From Tamarix chinensis (taxonomy: Eukaryota; Streptophyta; Magnoliopsida; Caryophyllales; Tamaricaceae), in NCBI GenBank assembly GCA_030549775.1, contig CM060178.1, positions 64,408,896-64,472,895 of the forward strand: a stretch of DNA of 64,000 bases, read 5' to 3'. Under the pieces are notes generated by a model. That model was not told the DNA's origin. It ran no database searches and worked only from the letters and a program-made list of their open reading frames with translations. Shown in pieces: positions 10,581 through 24,028 of this stretch (positions are counted from its first letter, which is position 1; every line of letters begins with the position of its first letter). The position numbers and the translations under genes were made by a program.

Positions 10581-11997
10581 ACAAATCTTATTTTTAGATC
10601 TATCGATGGCCTTTTTCTCTAGTTTAGACTCTTCTTCTACATTTGGTTTAATTATACCATTACCTATAGCATTCTATTTCTTTCTAATATTGATGACCTT
10701 AGCCAACCTATTTCAAATCTTGAAATTTGTAATGGTATCTTTAGAGTAGGTGCAAATAAAGCACTACTACTTGACGGTATCTACCCATGCTTTTTTTCCA
10801 AATATTTTGGAATTTTATTAGTAATAGTTGTGTCTACTTTATCAAGAAATGTTTTTATCACAACAATCCTTTCAAACGAGATTGAATTACACATTCTTGG
10901 CTCTAATTTCTAAAATCACTTCACTTGAGAGGATAAATCATTTCTGCTTGATTATTCTATGTGACATAATCTACAAAATGGTTAGCAAAGTTATTGTTAG
11001 CAAGTTGACACTCATTCTACAAAGGCTCATCAATTCCCTATAAGGTGCCTTCTTATCTAGAAGACGAGAAATTCATAATATCCTTATCACAAAAGAACTC
11101 CTACATACTTGTATATACTTGAGGCAACTCTCTCTCTCTCTCTCTCTATACATTTTTTATAATGTGTATAGAAGTGATTTTCAATTATTTTTTCTCAAAG
11201 GTCCAATGAAGGCTCTTTTATAGCTATTTCAAGTGCTAAAAAGAAGATGGATTTCTCGCATCTTCTCTTCACAGATGACATCATTCTCTTCTCATGTGAT
11301 GATGAAGGAAATATTAATACCATCAAATACAACCTTAGAAATTTTTGGCAGATTCAGGTCGGCTAGTAAGAAAGGAAAATTCAACTAATAAAGAATATTG
11401 GAACATATATGGGATACAGTACAACTCACCTTCAAGCTTTTTCAAACAAATTACCCAATCTCATTTTCAAGCTTAAAGGTTAACTAGATAAATGGAAGGG
11501 GGATCACTTTCCATCACAAGTAGAATCGTGCTGGCTAAAAATGTTCATGAATTAGTGTTTGTTTATCAAATAAAAATGGAAAAAACTCCATTTTGGGAAG
11601 ATAGGAACCAAGATACATATACATTATGTTACATGGTTAATTATCACAATTTGTAAGGATTAGGGGGTTTTGGGCCTCCAATCTTCAAAACTCAATAATA
11701 AAACTCATCTTATGCGATTAGCTTGGAGGTTACAAATTGATAAGGTGGCACACTAATGTAGAACCTTTATAGAAAAATACAATGTTGTGGGAAACAAAAT
11801 GATGAAATCTAATGCCTCTTCCACTTGGAAACTAACTTGTGGGGTTTAACCACCTTTAAAAGAAGGCAGTAAATGGACATTAGCTGAAGGGAAATAGTTC
11901 AACTTCTAGTACAATCACTAGTTTGGGGGAATTTAGTTACGATCCATGATAATGGGTCCGCTTTTCTAGATGGAAGAAAACATAAGAGTATATGATA
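10581..11997 (+). pseudogene. LINE ORF2 reverse transcriptase (second piece), broken
   Basis: This continues the LINE cut by the copia element. Motifs in order: 'LDGIYPCFFSKYF' near 10770 (family P-D-G-x-x-x-x-F-F); 'SLERINHFCLIILCDIIYKM' then 'VSKVIVSKLTLILQRLINS' near 10920-11040 (family F-R-P-I-S-L-C-N-x-x-Y-K); 'LLFTDDIILFS' near 11262-11295, the F-x-D-D active site with both Asp kept; and 'LKGKLDKWKG' near 11475. A (CT)n run lies at 11131-11149. The copy is dead: stops and frameshifts occur throughout. Confidence 0.8.
11131..11149 (+). repeat. (CT)n microsatellite
   Basis: A short pure CT run inside the LINE reverse-transcriptase remnant. Confidence 0.9.
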
Positions 11998-12243
11998 ATC
12001 CCTCTAATTCATAAAGAAATTTCTTATAGCAATTTGAACATGACTTTAGGAGGTAATAAATATACCCCTAATATTATAATTACACCCTTAATTAAAAAAT
12101 AATATAATAAATAATGAATGGAAGAAGAAATAGAGAAAAGTTAAGGGTAAAAATGAAAAATTACCATTAAATAATCTAAAATGATTTTCTTTTTTAAATA
12201 AAATTTTCTACCTAAAATGACTCTCTATATGAAATAGAGGGAG
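11998..12243. mobile_element. Stowaway-like MITE
   Basis: About 246 bp, flanked by TA on both sides. The ends are imperfect terminal inverted repeats: the left begins ATCCCTCTAATTCATAAAG, and the right read inward begins CTCCCTCTATTTCATATAG. The CTCCCTC start and TA target are typical of Stowaway (Tc1/mariner-derived) elements. The interior is AT-rich with no ORF. It interrupts the LINE between its RT and RNase H segments. Confidence 0.75.
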
Positions 12244-12245
12244 TA

Positions 12246-13275
12246 TTTTGTATAAGGGTAGTTGACACATGGACAAGCCTTCATTAGATATATCTCATAG
12301 CATTATCAATTGCATATTGGCTGCTCCCATCCCGTTGAAACACTTATGTTTGCTCTGATACTCCAACATGGAAATTAAAGGGTACAAGAGCCTTTTCTAC
12401 ATGGATAACTTATGAGAATATCCTTTTTTAACACCTTGAAGGGCTGATTGGTGATCAGTATAGGATATAGAAAATCAATGGTCTTCCACGAATCTATCTT
12501 ATTAGATTCTCCTTTAACATTTCCTTAGTCTAAAAAAAAAGATTATCACTTACTCAACTTGCCCCATTTGTTTGTTAGAAGTAGAAGACCTAAATTATCG
12601 ATTTGGAATTTCCCCTCATCCAAAAATGTCTAGAAATAACTCAAATTTTAAGATATTTAGTACTTCTTGTAAAGTAATGATTTCTTGGATTAGTACAAGA
12701 AAAGTGATCATATTCGAAGCCTGGAATTTGGAAAAATCCTTGAGGATGCACCTTCAATCTAGAGTTCTTGGAAATCTATTTTTGCATAAACAAGATAGTT
12801 TTAAACTCTAAAGAGGCCCATAATATCTTTATCTTCCTCTCTAGCGGGGCATGTCAACAAGTCTTTTGTTTAGATAAAAAAATATCACATTATTGAAATT
12901 GATAAAAAGGGATAAATGTCGGTGCTGGTTTAGTGGCATCCCCTAGATAATTGTTGGGTCAAACTTAACGTAAATAAGTTTGTTTCCATAGTTGGCCACT
13001 CTGCAAGTGCAAATGGCATCATTAGGGATTCCTTAGGTCAATGGGTAGTAGGTTTCCTTTAAAAACGAGTTATATCTTACAGGTTACTCATAGAGCTTTA
13101 CGGACTTAAGTACTGTCTATTTGTAGCCCAAACCATAGGTATTATATGCTTAGTGGTCGAATGTGACAATTTATCTATAATTCAATTGTATCACCTCCAT
13201 TTTTTACTATTGATAATTTTCATTTTGAAAGCCTTATGCAAATGAAAAGCTAATAAACACTTAGGAAAAATGGGA
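12246..13275 (+). pseudogene. LINE C-terminal region with RNase H domain (third piece)
   Basis: The second half matches the plant LINE RNase H (RVT_3 type): 'WVKLNVNKFVSIVGHSAS', 'ANGIIRDSLGQWVVGF', then 'VVECDNLSIIQLY' near 12950-13200. It ends with 'KANKHLGKMG' near 13260, the usual A-D-x-L-A-K-x-G tail. The Asp of the first RNase H motif (D-G-S) is replaced by N-K. Region 12246-12900 holds poorly conserved linker. No poly-A tail is evident beyond 13275. Confidence 0.7.
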
Positions 13276-16200
13276 TATAACCACTTATAGGATAGGCACT
13301 AACGACCGATCCCATGCTAGATATAAGGTTGAGAAACCAAAATCAACCAAACCTAATGTAGAGAGTGTAAAAATGAGTTATATAATATCAAAAGGAGAGA
13401 ATTCGAGTACAAGACCCCGATGGGTTGCAATATTCAAGTATACAAGGCAAGTTAAACTAAAGTACATCATTTAAATTATAGAAAAACCAAAGTATAGTAA
13501 AACTCTAAACTCGTGTCCATCAAGGACCTCTTAAAGTCTCTAGATTTCCATGCTCTCAGAACCCATGCCCCATAAGAGGTTGGCTAACTATTAAACCTCC
13601 CCAAAACCTTGCATATGGCCCTCTGCTTATGGATATGAGCAAGTGACTAAGAAAACTAGCACATCAATATACTTCATATGAAGTAAGCTAAGTTACCTCC
13701 TCAATGGAACTACCATCATAAAAGATTCGAATATATAATTGATACTAAAATTTTCATACACACTTAATATAAATAAGATACATGCTTTATTAAGGTCATA
13801 ATAGGCATATAAGGTTCACCCCAAATATGACTCATCATGCTTGACACCATAGTACTACATCATATGTGACGGTATGCAAGCTACAAGTAGAATGCTTTAG
13901 CTAATAGTATGGTTATATTCATCCAAGAATGTAATTTTTCTATAGACCATCTTCTATGTCCCTAAATTCATTAGGTCACTTAAATGGATAAGCAATTATC
14001 CCTATTACAGTTCTTTTTTCTTTTACTCCACTTCCCTCTTTAACCATGTTCTTATTTACAAATTCTCATTTGAAATACCTATTCAAATTGTTATCCAATA
14101 ATCATGACAATTATCATCATTATCTTCAAGTGATGGACGATGCACTACCCCATAGTCTTAGATACTATGGAAATCTATCTAAACCAAAGGATAATAAGTC
14201 CAAACCAAAGCCAAAACCACCTAGGTAACTAGACCCTTTAGTATCCATACCCCCTAGTACAAAATTAGTGTCTAGAGTAGGTAAGGCATCAGGATCTACT
14301 CGGATCCTACCCAAAAATACCAATAATGTCCAAAGGCAAACTAACCCTCGATAGCTAATATAGGATTGGGTAACCTAAACCTATACATAGCTCTATTATC
14401 TTTCTTTTTAAGTGATTAGTACATTACTCTCGAGGTTACGTAATCACACAAGGCCCATACAACATGCAAACAAGACATTCCCATACTTATTCCATATTTA
14501 CCCTTACCATTCACAACAATGTATGGGATTTCCATAATTGCTTACTCAAGATTGATCAAAACCATTAGATTATTCCATCCATAAAAATTTCTGGATTCCA
14601 TCAAATACTCATTTTAATTTACCCATAAAGGCCTTTACAACACCCATTGAGTATGTCATAAGTAGTCATCCATTTAATCCATCTATTAACTTATTAATAC
14701 ATATCAATAGGTGTATTTTAATCATTGTATTGTCATATAAAAGTGTTAGGCATAGTATTAAATCATATCCAAGCTAAGAAATCAAAATCACACAAACTGG
14801 CTAAACTAGTTGATTGGTTTGACCTAACAAGTCAATCGATTAGGGTAAGCAGTCAATAAGTTTGGGTCAACTAGTCGATTGTTTTAGCTCAACCATACCT
14901 AGGTTTCTCTCAAACCAGTCGATCATTTTAGCCACAATAGTCGACCATTTAGAGACTAATTGATCGGTTCTTCCAGACAAGTAGATGGATTTAAGTAGAG
15001 AGAAAGACCAAGGTCATGACAAACCTATCGGTCAACTATTCTAAGGACTAGTTGATTGTTTTGACCTAACTAGCCAATTAGTTTCCCTCAAATAGTACAA
15101 AACGGGTAATTTCCATGCAATTCGTTTTCACAAATCCTACCATACCCAACTGAAACATGGATGGACATCATATTACACTTTTCAGCTTATAACAATTGCA
15201 TGTTTTACAATTAATAAAACTGACCTTGTTTCCCTAAAATCATGCATTTATCTAAAAATAAATAGTTTATTCCACAAGCACCAAATCGGAAATTAAATTA
15301 TCATGCCAACGAATATTTTAATTTAAGTAATCTTTTTTTTAACAAATAAGAATATGAAATTCTAAAAGCATAACATTGAAATAGATTTATTCAATTCCAA
15401 TAAAGATATAAATTATGAAATATTTGTCTAACACTCCAACTGCTCTTACTTGTGTCTTATTTCTACCATGAAATTGAGAAATGCAAGTACGTAAATAAGC
15501 AAAAATTGTTGACACTCAACAATAGGGTAAAATAGTGCATTAAAAAATATAATGCTGGTGGGATCCTAAAGATCTTTGATAATGATGAATTGAAAGAAAA
15601 GTAATGTGAAAAATATAATGGTTTAAACAAAATATAATTATAAAAACATTCTTATCATTCTCAAATATTAGTCAATAGAACAAGAATAATAGTATTTTTA
15701 GGATAAATTTAATTTAGGTACATTGATATTTGACTAAATATTTTCTTAATAATTTCATGTAGGAACTTTCACATTTCAATTTAATTTCAATTAAGTACTT
15801 AAATAATGAAAATAAATTACATTTTGAGTGCCGTTTAAGTACCTTTTTAGGTTCTCAGGTGAAACTATAATGAAATGTGAAGGTATCCAAATTGAGATAT
15901 AAAAACAAAGAGTACCCAAAACATATTAGGGTAGTATAAGGTCCATAAATAAATTTTATTATTATTAATTAGCAAAAGCTAACTAGAGCCATAAGGGAAA
16001 TGAGTAATTATTAATTCTCATGTGGTTATTAGTAATAAATATATAATCAAATAAAGTATGTTGATATATAATAATTAAAGAAAACTAACGTAGGAAAATA
16101 CTAAAAATTTTAATTTCCATATTGATTAGTTGCTTCTTGCTACTACTAGCAATTTATCAATTTATTGTGATCGTCTAGTTTACACTACCTCTGCTTTATA

Positions 16201-17496
16201 ATGATAGTTTCTTCTTCTTCTTCTTTTGAATAATGTAGAAAATCCACAACTATGGACGATTGTAAGATTGCCAACCTTAACTATTGAAAAAATTAATTTT
16301 GAACACTAAATAGGAAGCTAAAATAATAAATAAAGGGTGTTATTGGAACAATTAATAAAGGATTAATGTCCATCGCCCAACTTATGCTATCAATAAGACT
16401 TTTAAAACTACCTCTTTCAAATAGAAGATGAGATTAGACACCAACATGATAAAGTTAAACCAACTATTTTAGAGCAAGACTTATACTAATCGAAGTATAA
16501 TAAAAGATAGCATTACAAATGATATACGAAAAGGATGGGACATAGAGTCTAATAGGTTCGAATAATATAATAGGACGTCCTAATATGCGACATTCAGATA
16601 CCTATGATCTCTAACTAGACCTAACCACCAATTTGAAAGGTATGTAGGTCCACTTGGCTAAAGCCTTTTTTACCTGTACTGTCTCCTCTACTCTGCTATA
16701 AAAAGTTGAGATCATCAAATTGGATCTATGTAGTACGCCATTAAAAAAATATAATATAAAAATGAGAAAATTATAGTATTTAAAGATTAATTACATTCTT
16801 TGGATAAGTCTCAAACCCTAGTTACATTTCTAAATTTTTTCTTACCATTATTCATAGCATCACTCGCAACTCTAATCTATGAGACTTTTAGAACCACTTT
16901 TAGTCATATAACTCATCCTAGATCATTGTTTATTGATTTTATTTACGTTCCTTATATTTTTCTAATCCTTATAGTTGTTACAAAAATGATAAATACAAAT
17001 TTCAACCAAAAATATCATTTTCATCTCATTTAGTCTTTATCGTATTTTGCACATCGAACCACTTTTTTTAATTATCTAAAATTTATGAAACTCTAAGGAT
17101 TAATATACTTTGATTTTATAAGGTAAAAAATAAATAAATAATATTTATCTTTATTTTTATTATTTTCGGATAAAATGTCCATTTTCAAGCAAAATAAGCT
17201 TCTGAAACTCTATCTTTTGTACATGAATCCTACCCTATCATTTATTATTCAATCCTAGTAATCTAAATATAACTTAAAACTAATCCTAGCCCTCTAATCT
17301 AAATTACAAGTGACATACAAATCTCACCACACAAGCATTGTTTGTAGCAACTAACATCTCCATTTTCATCATAAGATTCCAAGGATGTGCCCTTTTTATG
17401 CCTCCTTATCCCTCCACCTAAACTCCCCAGTGTGTATACCTCTCACACCTTTCACCTCCCATTTCCACCAATTTTCATTGCTACCTTATCATATAT
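13276..17496. other. Unassigned repeat-like AT-rich DNA
   Basis: No coding feature is supported. The stretch contains a cluster of degenerate GTCGACT-type motifs at 14790-15090 (listed separately). Near 16183 a sequence resembles one Stowaway end (CTACCTCTGCTTTATAATG) without a partner. The remainder is AT-rich and without recognisable TE protein motifs. Confidence 0.5.
14790..15090. repeat. Degenerate GTCGACT/CTAGT-motif cluster
   Basis: About a dozen variants of a short unit around AGTCGA(T/C)(T/C)GGTTT, with both orientations mixed (tagttgattggttt, gtcaatcgatt, actagtcgattgttt), are spaced roughly 15-35 bp apart. Similar clusters occur at 61030-61500 and 62680-62790. The shared arrangement suggests a piece of one dispersed repeat family; the element class is not evident. 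Confidence 0.6.
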
Positions 17497-20400
17497 TATA
17501 ACACCCTTATTTTTTAGAACTTAAAACTTTTTTTTTAAAGAATTAATTTCAAAATCCAAAACACAAAATAAAGGGATATAATGTTATATCCAATAAAAGA
17601 AAGACACTACCTATACCTAACCTATGTGGGTGCAAGGCAAATGAAACCTTGTACATGGGAATAATTGTGGAAAACACTTTATTCCACTGGAATATAGGAT
17701 ACAAAATGGAGAGAAGGGAAAAAATAGTAAAAAAAAAATAGGATTGAGAGTCTGTAGAGAGATAGAGATATTCGGATAATTATACCTTATACCATTCCAA
17801 TTAGCACCCACTGAAGACAAGAACATTGAGGATAAAAATCAGAAATCACTTGAAAAATAAGGAACAAGTACTCATAGAAATAATAAAATCCCATGAAAAA
17901 GGACTATAAATACATTATGTATTGAGCAATGTGACAATACATCTAAAATAAGGATTACAAAGAATTATATAAGTTCACAACAAAGAATAAGTGTGCACAT
18001 ATGCTATCATAAAAGAAATACAAGGTAGATAATGATTCTAGAGCTGGTATTGAGGTATAAATATAATCTTAATTCTCTTTACATTGAGTTTAGGAACCCT
18101 ACTATTCTTAATCTAATAAAACAAACTAAAGCACTTCTCAAGGCAGAACACACCTAAGCTACTATTTTCTTATAGTAAAATGGATATAAGATATACCAAT
18201 GCAATATGTTCCTAGCCATTATTCTTAAACACATGGAATGGTTTGAAGCAACTCTGAAGGTATAATATACCTGAGAAACTATTATCATCTTGTGAAACGG
18301 ACACAACACCTCGATCCTAATTCATGTATTCTTTCACTTTAACTGATTAATGTCTTATTCATTAATTACTTATATTAGAATCATATTCTCATTCAAGTTT
18401 AGTTTAGGGGCCTACTATTCTTAATCTAGTTGAAAGAACTAATATAGATATCAAGGGAGAACTCTCCTAAGCCACTATTATTTTTTTTAGAAATAGACAC
18501 ACCATAACTCGACCTCACTCACATGATCTTCACTTTAAGTGATTAGCATCATATTATTTTGTTTTTTATATCAATATTAACATGCAAGAATCATGTATAT
18601 ATTAATAAAAATAATTAAAAATAGATAAGGTACAACCACATAGGTATGGGGGCATTTGCCAAGGAAAATGTCATAATTTCCTTACAAAACCCTAATTTCA
18701 CTTTATAAGCATAACCCCTTCCATACTACTAATTTATCCACAATTTTATCATAAATTCATCAAATAATGTTATCATCAACATATCTAAAAATAAAGGTTC
18801 AACTCCAACTTATTATACATACAATAGAAACTCTATCTCTAGAGTTACTATTTATAGCACTTACGAAATCTTAATTTTACATATTAGGTATAACTTTTCT
18901 CATAAGCATAAAATAATCAAAATTTTTAACATAAAATCCTAAAATTATAAAATTAACAACATATCCAAAAATTAGGATCTAACTCTAATGTCTTATACAG
19001 ACAATAATAATAGTGCCCCTAAGGTTACTATTCCCATTTAAGCCCTTTTATCATTTTATGATGTCATTCATCATTATTCTAGAATAATCCTCGTAATATA
19101 TTAAGAATAATAAACCATTTAATACTTTAAATATCAAATAGTTTACATTTAACCCATAATGACAAAAATACCCTTAAAGATGCCAAGATGCCTAAATTTT
19201 ACAAAAAAAGGAAACCTATATGTCTTATATGATTATTTTTCAATCCTAAATTTTTTACATTACTATAAATATTAAATATACTCATCTACCTCTATCAATA
19301 ATTTATAAATCCAACATTACAATACTATATATGATATTGATTCACTTAGGGTTTACAATATAAGAATTATCTTAACAATATCGTATAAACTCATAATTTC
19401 TCATCATACTTAGTTTCCATCATATGACAACACATTACCATAAAATAAAAATAAAAACATAAAATTATCAATATAATAAAATAAAGTAGGTAATTTCACA
19501 CAAGGTACACATATCATGCCAAAATTTCCTACTACAAAGTGTATCCTTAACAAAAGGACATATATCTCTAAGCATATATAGGCCTAAACCGCCTCATCCG
19601 AGACCTCTATAAAATCACCAAAAAAAAGGAAAAGTATTTAGAAATTAATATTACATTCAAGGAAATACTAATACAAAGGAGGGTGAAAATGGTGCAAATG
19701 GAACTTCCATTGCTAGGGGTGGAAAAGACACTAGAAGATGTTTCTAAGTGAGGTGGAAGGGAGGCAGGTGAAAGTGGTGGTTTAGAGTTGCAAGAAGACT
19801 AGGATTTTGGTCATTGCGCAACATGAGATGGAAGGGGTGTTTAGTGTGGGTTTTTAACTCGGATGAGGAAGGGTTGATAAGGTGGTTGTGGTGGTTCATT
19901 AATGGGGGGAAATAGTGGTGCTTAGTGGTAGGTGGTGGCAAGGGTTGGGTGATGTGTGGTGTCAACAAACAAGGTAGAAAGGAAGGAGAAGAAGAGGGTG
20001 TTTGAGGATTGTAGTGCTTGATGGAAATGGAGGGAGGGAGGGAGTTAGGTGAGAAAATTAAATGAAGTGAGGAGAGAGAGTGGGAGGTAGATATCTATCG
20101 ATAGGTTGAATAAATGGTGTGGGGAGATAGAGAAAGTAAGGTAGGGGAAGTGGGCATAAAGAAGAAGATTAGGGGAGATGTTTTGGCCAAAAGTCCAAGG
20201 GATACATCCCATGAGTTGAGGGAGTTGATGGTGGTAGTGATGAAGGTAAGATAGGTAGGTTGTAGGTTGTAAGTATAGATGAAGGAGTTTATTTAGGAGA
20301 AGAGAGAATCATGTAGGGAAAGAAGGAAGAAGAATAAGAAGAAGGAAGATAAGATGGAGAAAAAGAAAAGGAGAAGGATAAAAGTGAGAAAAGACAAAAA

Positions 20401-20673
20401 GAAAAGAAGAAAAAAAAAGAAAAAATGTTCTAGAGTTAATATTAAAATTAAGTTAAAATACTTTATATTAGAGAATTTGCATAAAATTAATTATCGACCA
20501 TTTGGGGTTACGTTTAGGTAAAAAAAATTCATGACTTGGAATCAATATTAGACTATGTTAATATTTATGATTAAAGAATTTGGGTGAGGTAAAAAGATCA
20601 AATTTTGATATTAGGATTTGGCTAAATTATTGATTACTTAAAATTAGGTTTAACTAAAAGTTGGGGTATCACA
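17497..20673 (-). mobile_element. Diverged solo LTR of the giant-LTR family
   Basis: On the plus strand it begins TATAACACCC (a decayed TGTAACACC end) and finishes GGGGTATCACA, the same end types as the solo LTRs at 36377-46115 and 38666-43836. The internal layout also corresponds: repeated 'ctactattcttaatc' units at 18100-18490 parallel the CCACTATTATAACCGGTGG arrays, and a strongly purine-rich block at 19680-20440 parallels the G-rich block at 42270-43430. AT-rich sequence precedes the end. No clean target duplication survives. It is about 3.2 kb, shorter than its relatives, and has no ORF of substance. Confidence 0.6.
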
Positions 20674-21779
20674 CATAGGTTCCACCTCATTAATGAGAAA
20701 CTATAATCAAAACTAACATTCTTAACTTCATATTATTCCCTTATTACCTAATAATTCAAAATATATAAGTGCATCCCCCTTTATACCTTCTCACTTTGAT
20801 TCATCATTCATGCCATTCCATGGTCATTCATCATTTTCTTAGCAAGACACCTTAACTCATGGATCCCACCACACTTAATGAAACTAATGATCATAGCCAC
20901 TTTGATTGATCTTTCTTATTCTTTCCTTTATTTCCTCCAACTATCGAACATCATTCTCAGTATCTTCCTTCTCAATTATGGCCCTCTTATGCTCTATAGA
21001 AGTCACTATTAAAGAACCTTGAAGCTTGCAAACATGTAACATAAAAATAACTATAGTTAATTCAATTCTTTTTTTTCTTTTTTCCCTTATTTTATCTTAT
21101 GGTTTATGTTATTATATATCTTGTTTAATTCATGAATTTTGGTTAGGTTTGGTTTGAATGGATGATAGCTAACTGAGTCTCTCATTCCCTTTCCTTTCAT
21201 TTTGGTTTCACAATCCAAGTAAGATTATTCTTACTCAAAACAATGTATTATTTCATGTAGCATAATATAGGCTTGTTTGTGTGGTTTTATAAACCATATG
21301 GCCTATGGGTATGAATATGTATAGGAGTCATAGATTATGATTTTATGAAGTTAAATAACATGATAAACATATTTTAAGTAGAGTTTTCATTATTACTTTA
21401 TGCTTAAATTACTACTCTATACTCAAAATAAATAAATAAAATGCATATGAACATAAAAAGAATATACATCTTATAAAACACTCATTATTTTCATATTATA
21501 AATATATAACTTATAGAATATTGTAGCACCCCTATTTTTTACTACTAAAAAATTATATCTCTTTAATGTTATAAATGTAATAATTTAACCGAATATAATA
21601 GATTGATAAATAGACCTCTCAATTGCTATCGATAATCGAGACCTATAAGGTTCTACACATGAGGGTTGGTTAGTGGGTCACTAAGAATGATAGAGAATTA
21701 AGTAAGATTGCTAATATTATCTTTTGTTTTATGAAATAATATTTGTGAAATTTTGAGTTGAAGTAATATTTTTAATTTT
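20674..21779. other. Unassigned AT-rich region
   Basis: No gene is supported. Near 21525 TGTAGCACCCC resembles the outer end of the giant-LTR family, but only about 200 bp follow before CACTA-like sequence, so I do not call an element. Confidence 0.45.
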
Positions 21780-22900
21780 GTAGGATGATATGGTGATGTG
21801 ATCTAATGAGGCTCGAGTAGCTATATAGGAGGATGAGGTGAGAATGAGCGAGAAGCACTTTATTGGTTTATATATACCTACTAATGATCGATGAGATCAA
21901 TATTGTGGATGAGGTTTCTGACCATCGATGGTGTTTTCAAGAAAAGAGTGATTGGAGCATATTATGGGGTGGATTCCTCATCTTCTATTGTTAGTCACCC
22001 TCCATTATCAAAGACTAGTAAGCCATTGTATGTTGCTATTAACCCTTTTTTTCTAAAATAACATATTTTTATGAACTTACCCATTCATAATAGATATTGA
22101 TTAATGAATTGCAAATGATATTAACACAAACAGAAGGATCTGGGTTTGCACCTCATCCTTAGTCCATGTTTGGCCTTCCCTTGGTTAATTCCAGATTCAA
22201 CCTACTTATGGCCAACCCCAACACCAAACTCAACCTTCATATAGTCATCCCCAACATCATGTTCAACCTCCATATAGTCATCCCTAGCACCAGATTTAGC
22301 CTCCTCAAAATCTCCCCTGTCATCAAGAAAATGATGATGTTTTATTATAAACAATTTGTATTTTAGATATTTTTATTTGTTACATAATTCAAACAATTAC
22401 TATCATTATAAGTACAATTTTTATGTTTTGTGTGTTAATTTTCTATAAATATTTCTATGTTATTTTTATATGATAGTTTATAATTTACAAAATTAAAAAT
22501 AAAACATTATAGTTTTTCTTTTTTGTCATTAAAAGCCTAAATGACAATAACCTGTAGATGCGTTTAAAAAAAAGGTTGTTCCTAAAAGGTAGGGTTTTTA
22601 ATTTTCTAGCCACGATTTATTTTTATTTTTTTGGATATGTTTTTTTTTTAAATATTGCCATTACTAAAAGGGGCATTAGCAATGACAATGTCTCCCAAAA
22701 CAATTTAAACTTTATAGTAGTTGATAGTGTAATTGACTACGACAATGTTATCACTAAAAACCTCAATTACAACAATCATTATTTCATCTTTAATCTATGA
22801 AATATTAAGGACAATATTTTAGAGCTAAAGAGTAATGAGAATGACTACCGGGTTATTAGTGATGACAAATTTTGTCACTTAAACCTCTTTTCTAGTAGTG
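21780..22900 (+). mobile_element. 3' portion of a CACTA (En/Spm) transposon
   Basis: The right end reads TTTTCTAGTAGTG, the inverse of the CACTACTAGAAAA terminal repeat typical of CACTA elements. Just inside are short inverted motifs around 'gatgacaaattttgtcac' (22860-22878) and related 'gacaatgt' words, as expected of subterminal repeats. Further inside, at 22190-22370, a broken frame encodes a Gln/Pro/His/Tyr-rich tail ('QPSYSHPQHHVQPPYSHP'), a composition common at the C-terminus of CACTA accessory transposase proteins. The left end was not found. Confidence 0.6.
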
Positions 22901-22959
22901 AACGTAGACAAAGTCAAAGATCATTAGTGGGGAAGGGTTTTTACAGTGCAAGATGTAGA

Positions 22960-23332
22960 TGATTGGTGCTACTAGCAGAGCATCAAAAAGTGAAGAAGGA
23001 ATAGAATTGTTAAGAGGCTGATGCATTGGCCAATCTAATTGGAGTCATGATTGAAGGGCATGGGATCAGTTGTGGTTGCATTAGATAATTGTTTGTTCGG
23101 GACTAAACTTATAGCAAACTGATCCATTACCTTTATTTTTGACTTCATACTTGTTATTTGGGAGATGGCACGAGAAAGAAAGGTGGATACATGGCATAAC
23201 GTTGGAAGGACGATAATAGAGTTACTCGTAAATTAGCACACTTGCATATAGCAGAAGATAAAGTAGTTTGGATCACAGATTTGTCACTTACTAATGTAGC
23301 AAATCATGGCTTTATTGTAATGAAAGTGATTA
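22960..23332 (+). pseudogene. LINE RNase H tail-like remnant
   Basis: A broken frame reads 'EADALANLIGV' near 23010 and 'DNRVTRKLAHLHIAEDKVVW' near 23210-23275, resembling the A-N-x-V-A-D-x-L-A-x-x-A end of plant LINE RNase H domains. It is short, with stops, and could be a chance resemblance in part. It ends where the DRP5B-bearing block starts. Confidence 0.4.
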
Positions 23333-23839
23333 TGGTATCGTTTGGTATAACTTATATTTAATAACTACTTTTACATCAAAATCACTTTTGTAAATCTACT
23401 TTTTAAAAAGTACTTTGATAAGTAAAATATATGTTTGTTTTTACTTTTAGTGTATAAGTGATTTATACTAAAAAACTACTTATTGTACCTTGTTAGTGTT
23501 TGATTTTTATTTTTCTATAAACTTACTTTTTATTTTCCATCTTTAATTTTTATCTTCCTATATATATCTTTTGGTAATAATCAGTATATAAATTATGTAA
23601 TATTAAATATTAAAAAACATATAAAACATTAAAAAGTATAAAAATATATATATAAAGATGTTACAAAGTACTAAAAATTGTAAGATAAAAATAATAAAAT
23701 TACTAAAAAAAATTATAAACAACCATTAAACAAACTTTGTCAAATTTACAAACATATAAAACTCAAATAGTGATAATGATGAAAGTTCCTTCAGGTGATG
23801 TCAAATTTACAAACATTGGAACTCTCCCTTCCAGCCACC

Positions 23840-23859
23840 AGCTTAGCTCCCCTCTTCAC
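23840..23859 (+). repeat. 20-bp direct repeat, copy 1
   Basis: AGCTTAGCTCCCCTCTTCAC occurs here and again exactly at 24743-24762, on either side of the two DRP5B exons. Confidence 0.9.
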
Positions 23860-24028
23860 GGGATTGATCCCAATAGTTTTTTAATCAATCCAACTCGGCT
23901 TGATAACAAAATTCTTGACTCAAGGCGCAACAAGAAATGAAGAATGACCAAGAACAATTTACAAAGTGCAATCCAAGGACAACATTCAGCAGATATTTTT
24001 TGCGTTGACGCAATCCAATACAACTTAC

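Noticed and set aside
4201..10590. ATCTTA as target-site duplication of the copia element
   Set aside because: Present near both ends but displaced by four bases at the right; the registers do not match.
16183..16260. A Stowaway-like end (CTACCTCTGCTTTATAATG)
   Set aside because: No matching inverted end was found nearby, so the element is at best truncated.
21520..21740. Another giant-LTR copy starting TGTAGCACCCC
   Set aside because: Only the terminal word matches; no internal landmarks follow.
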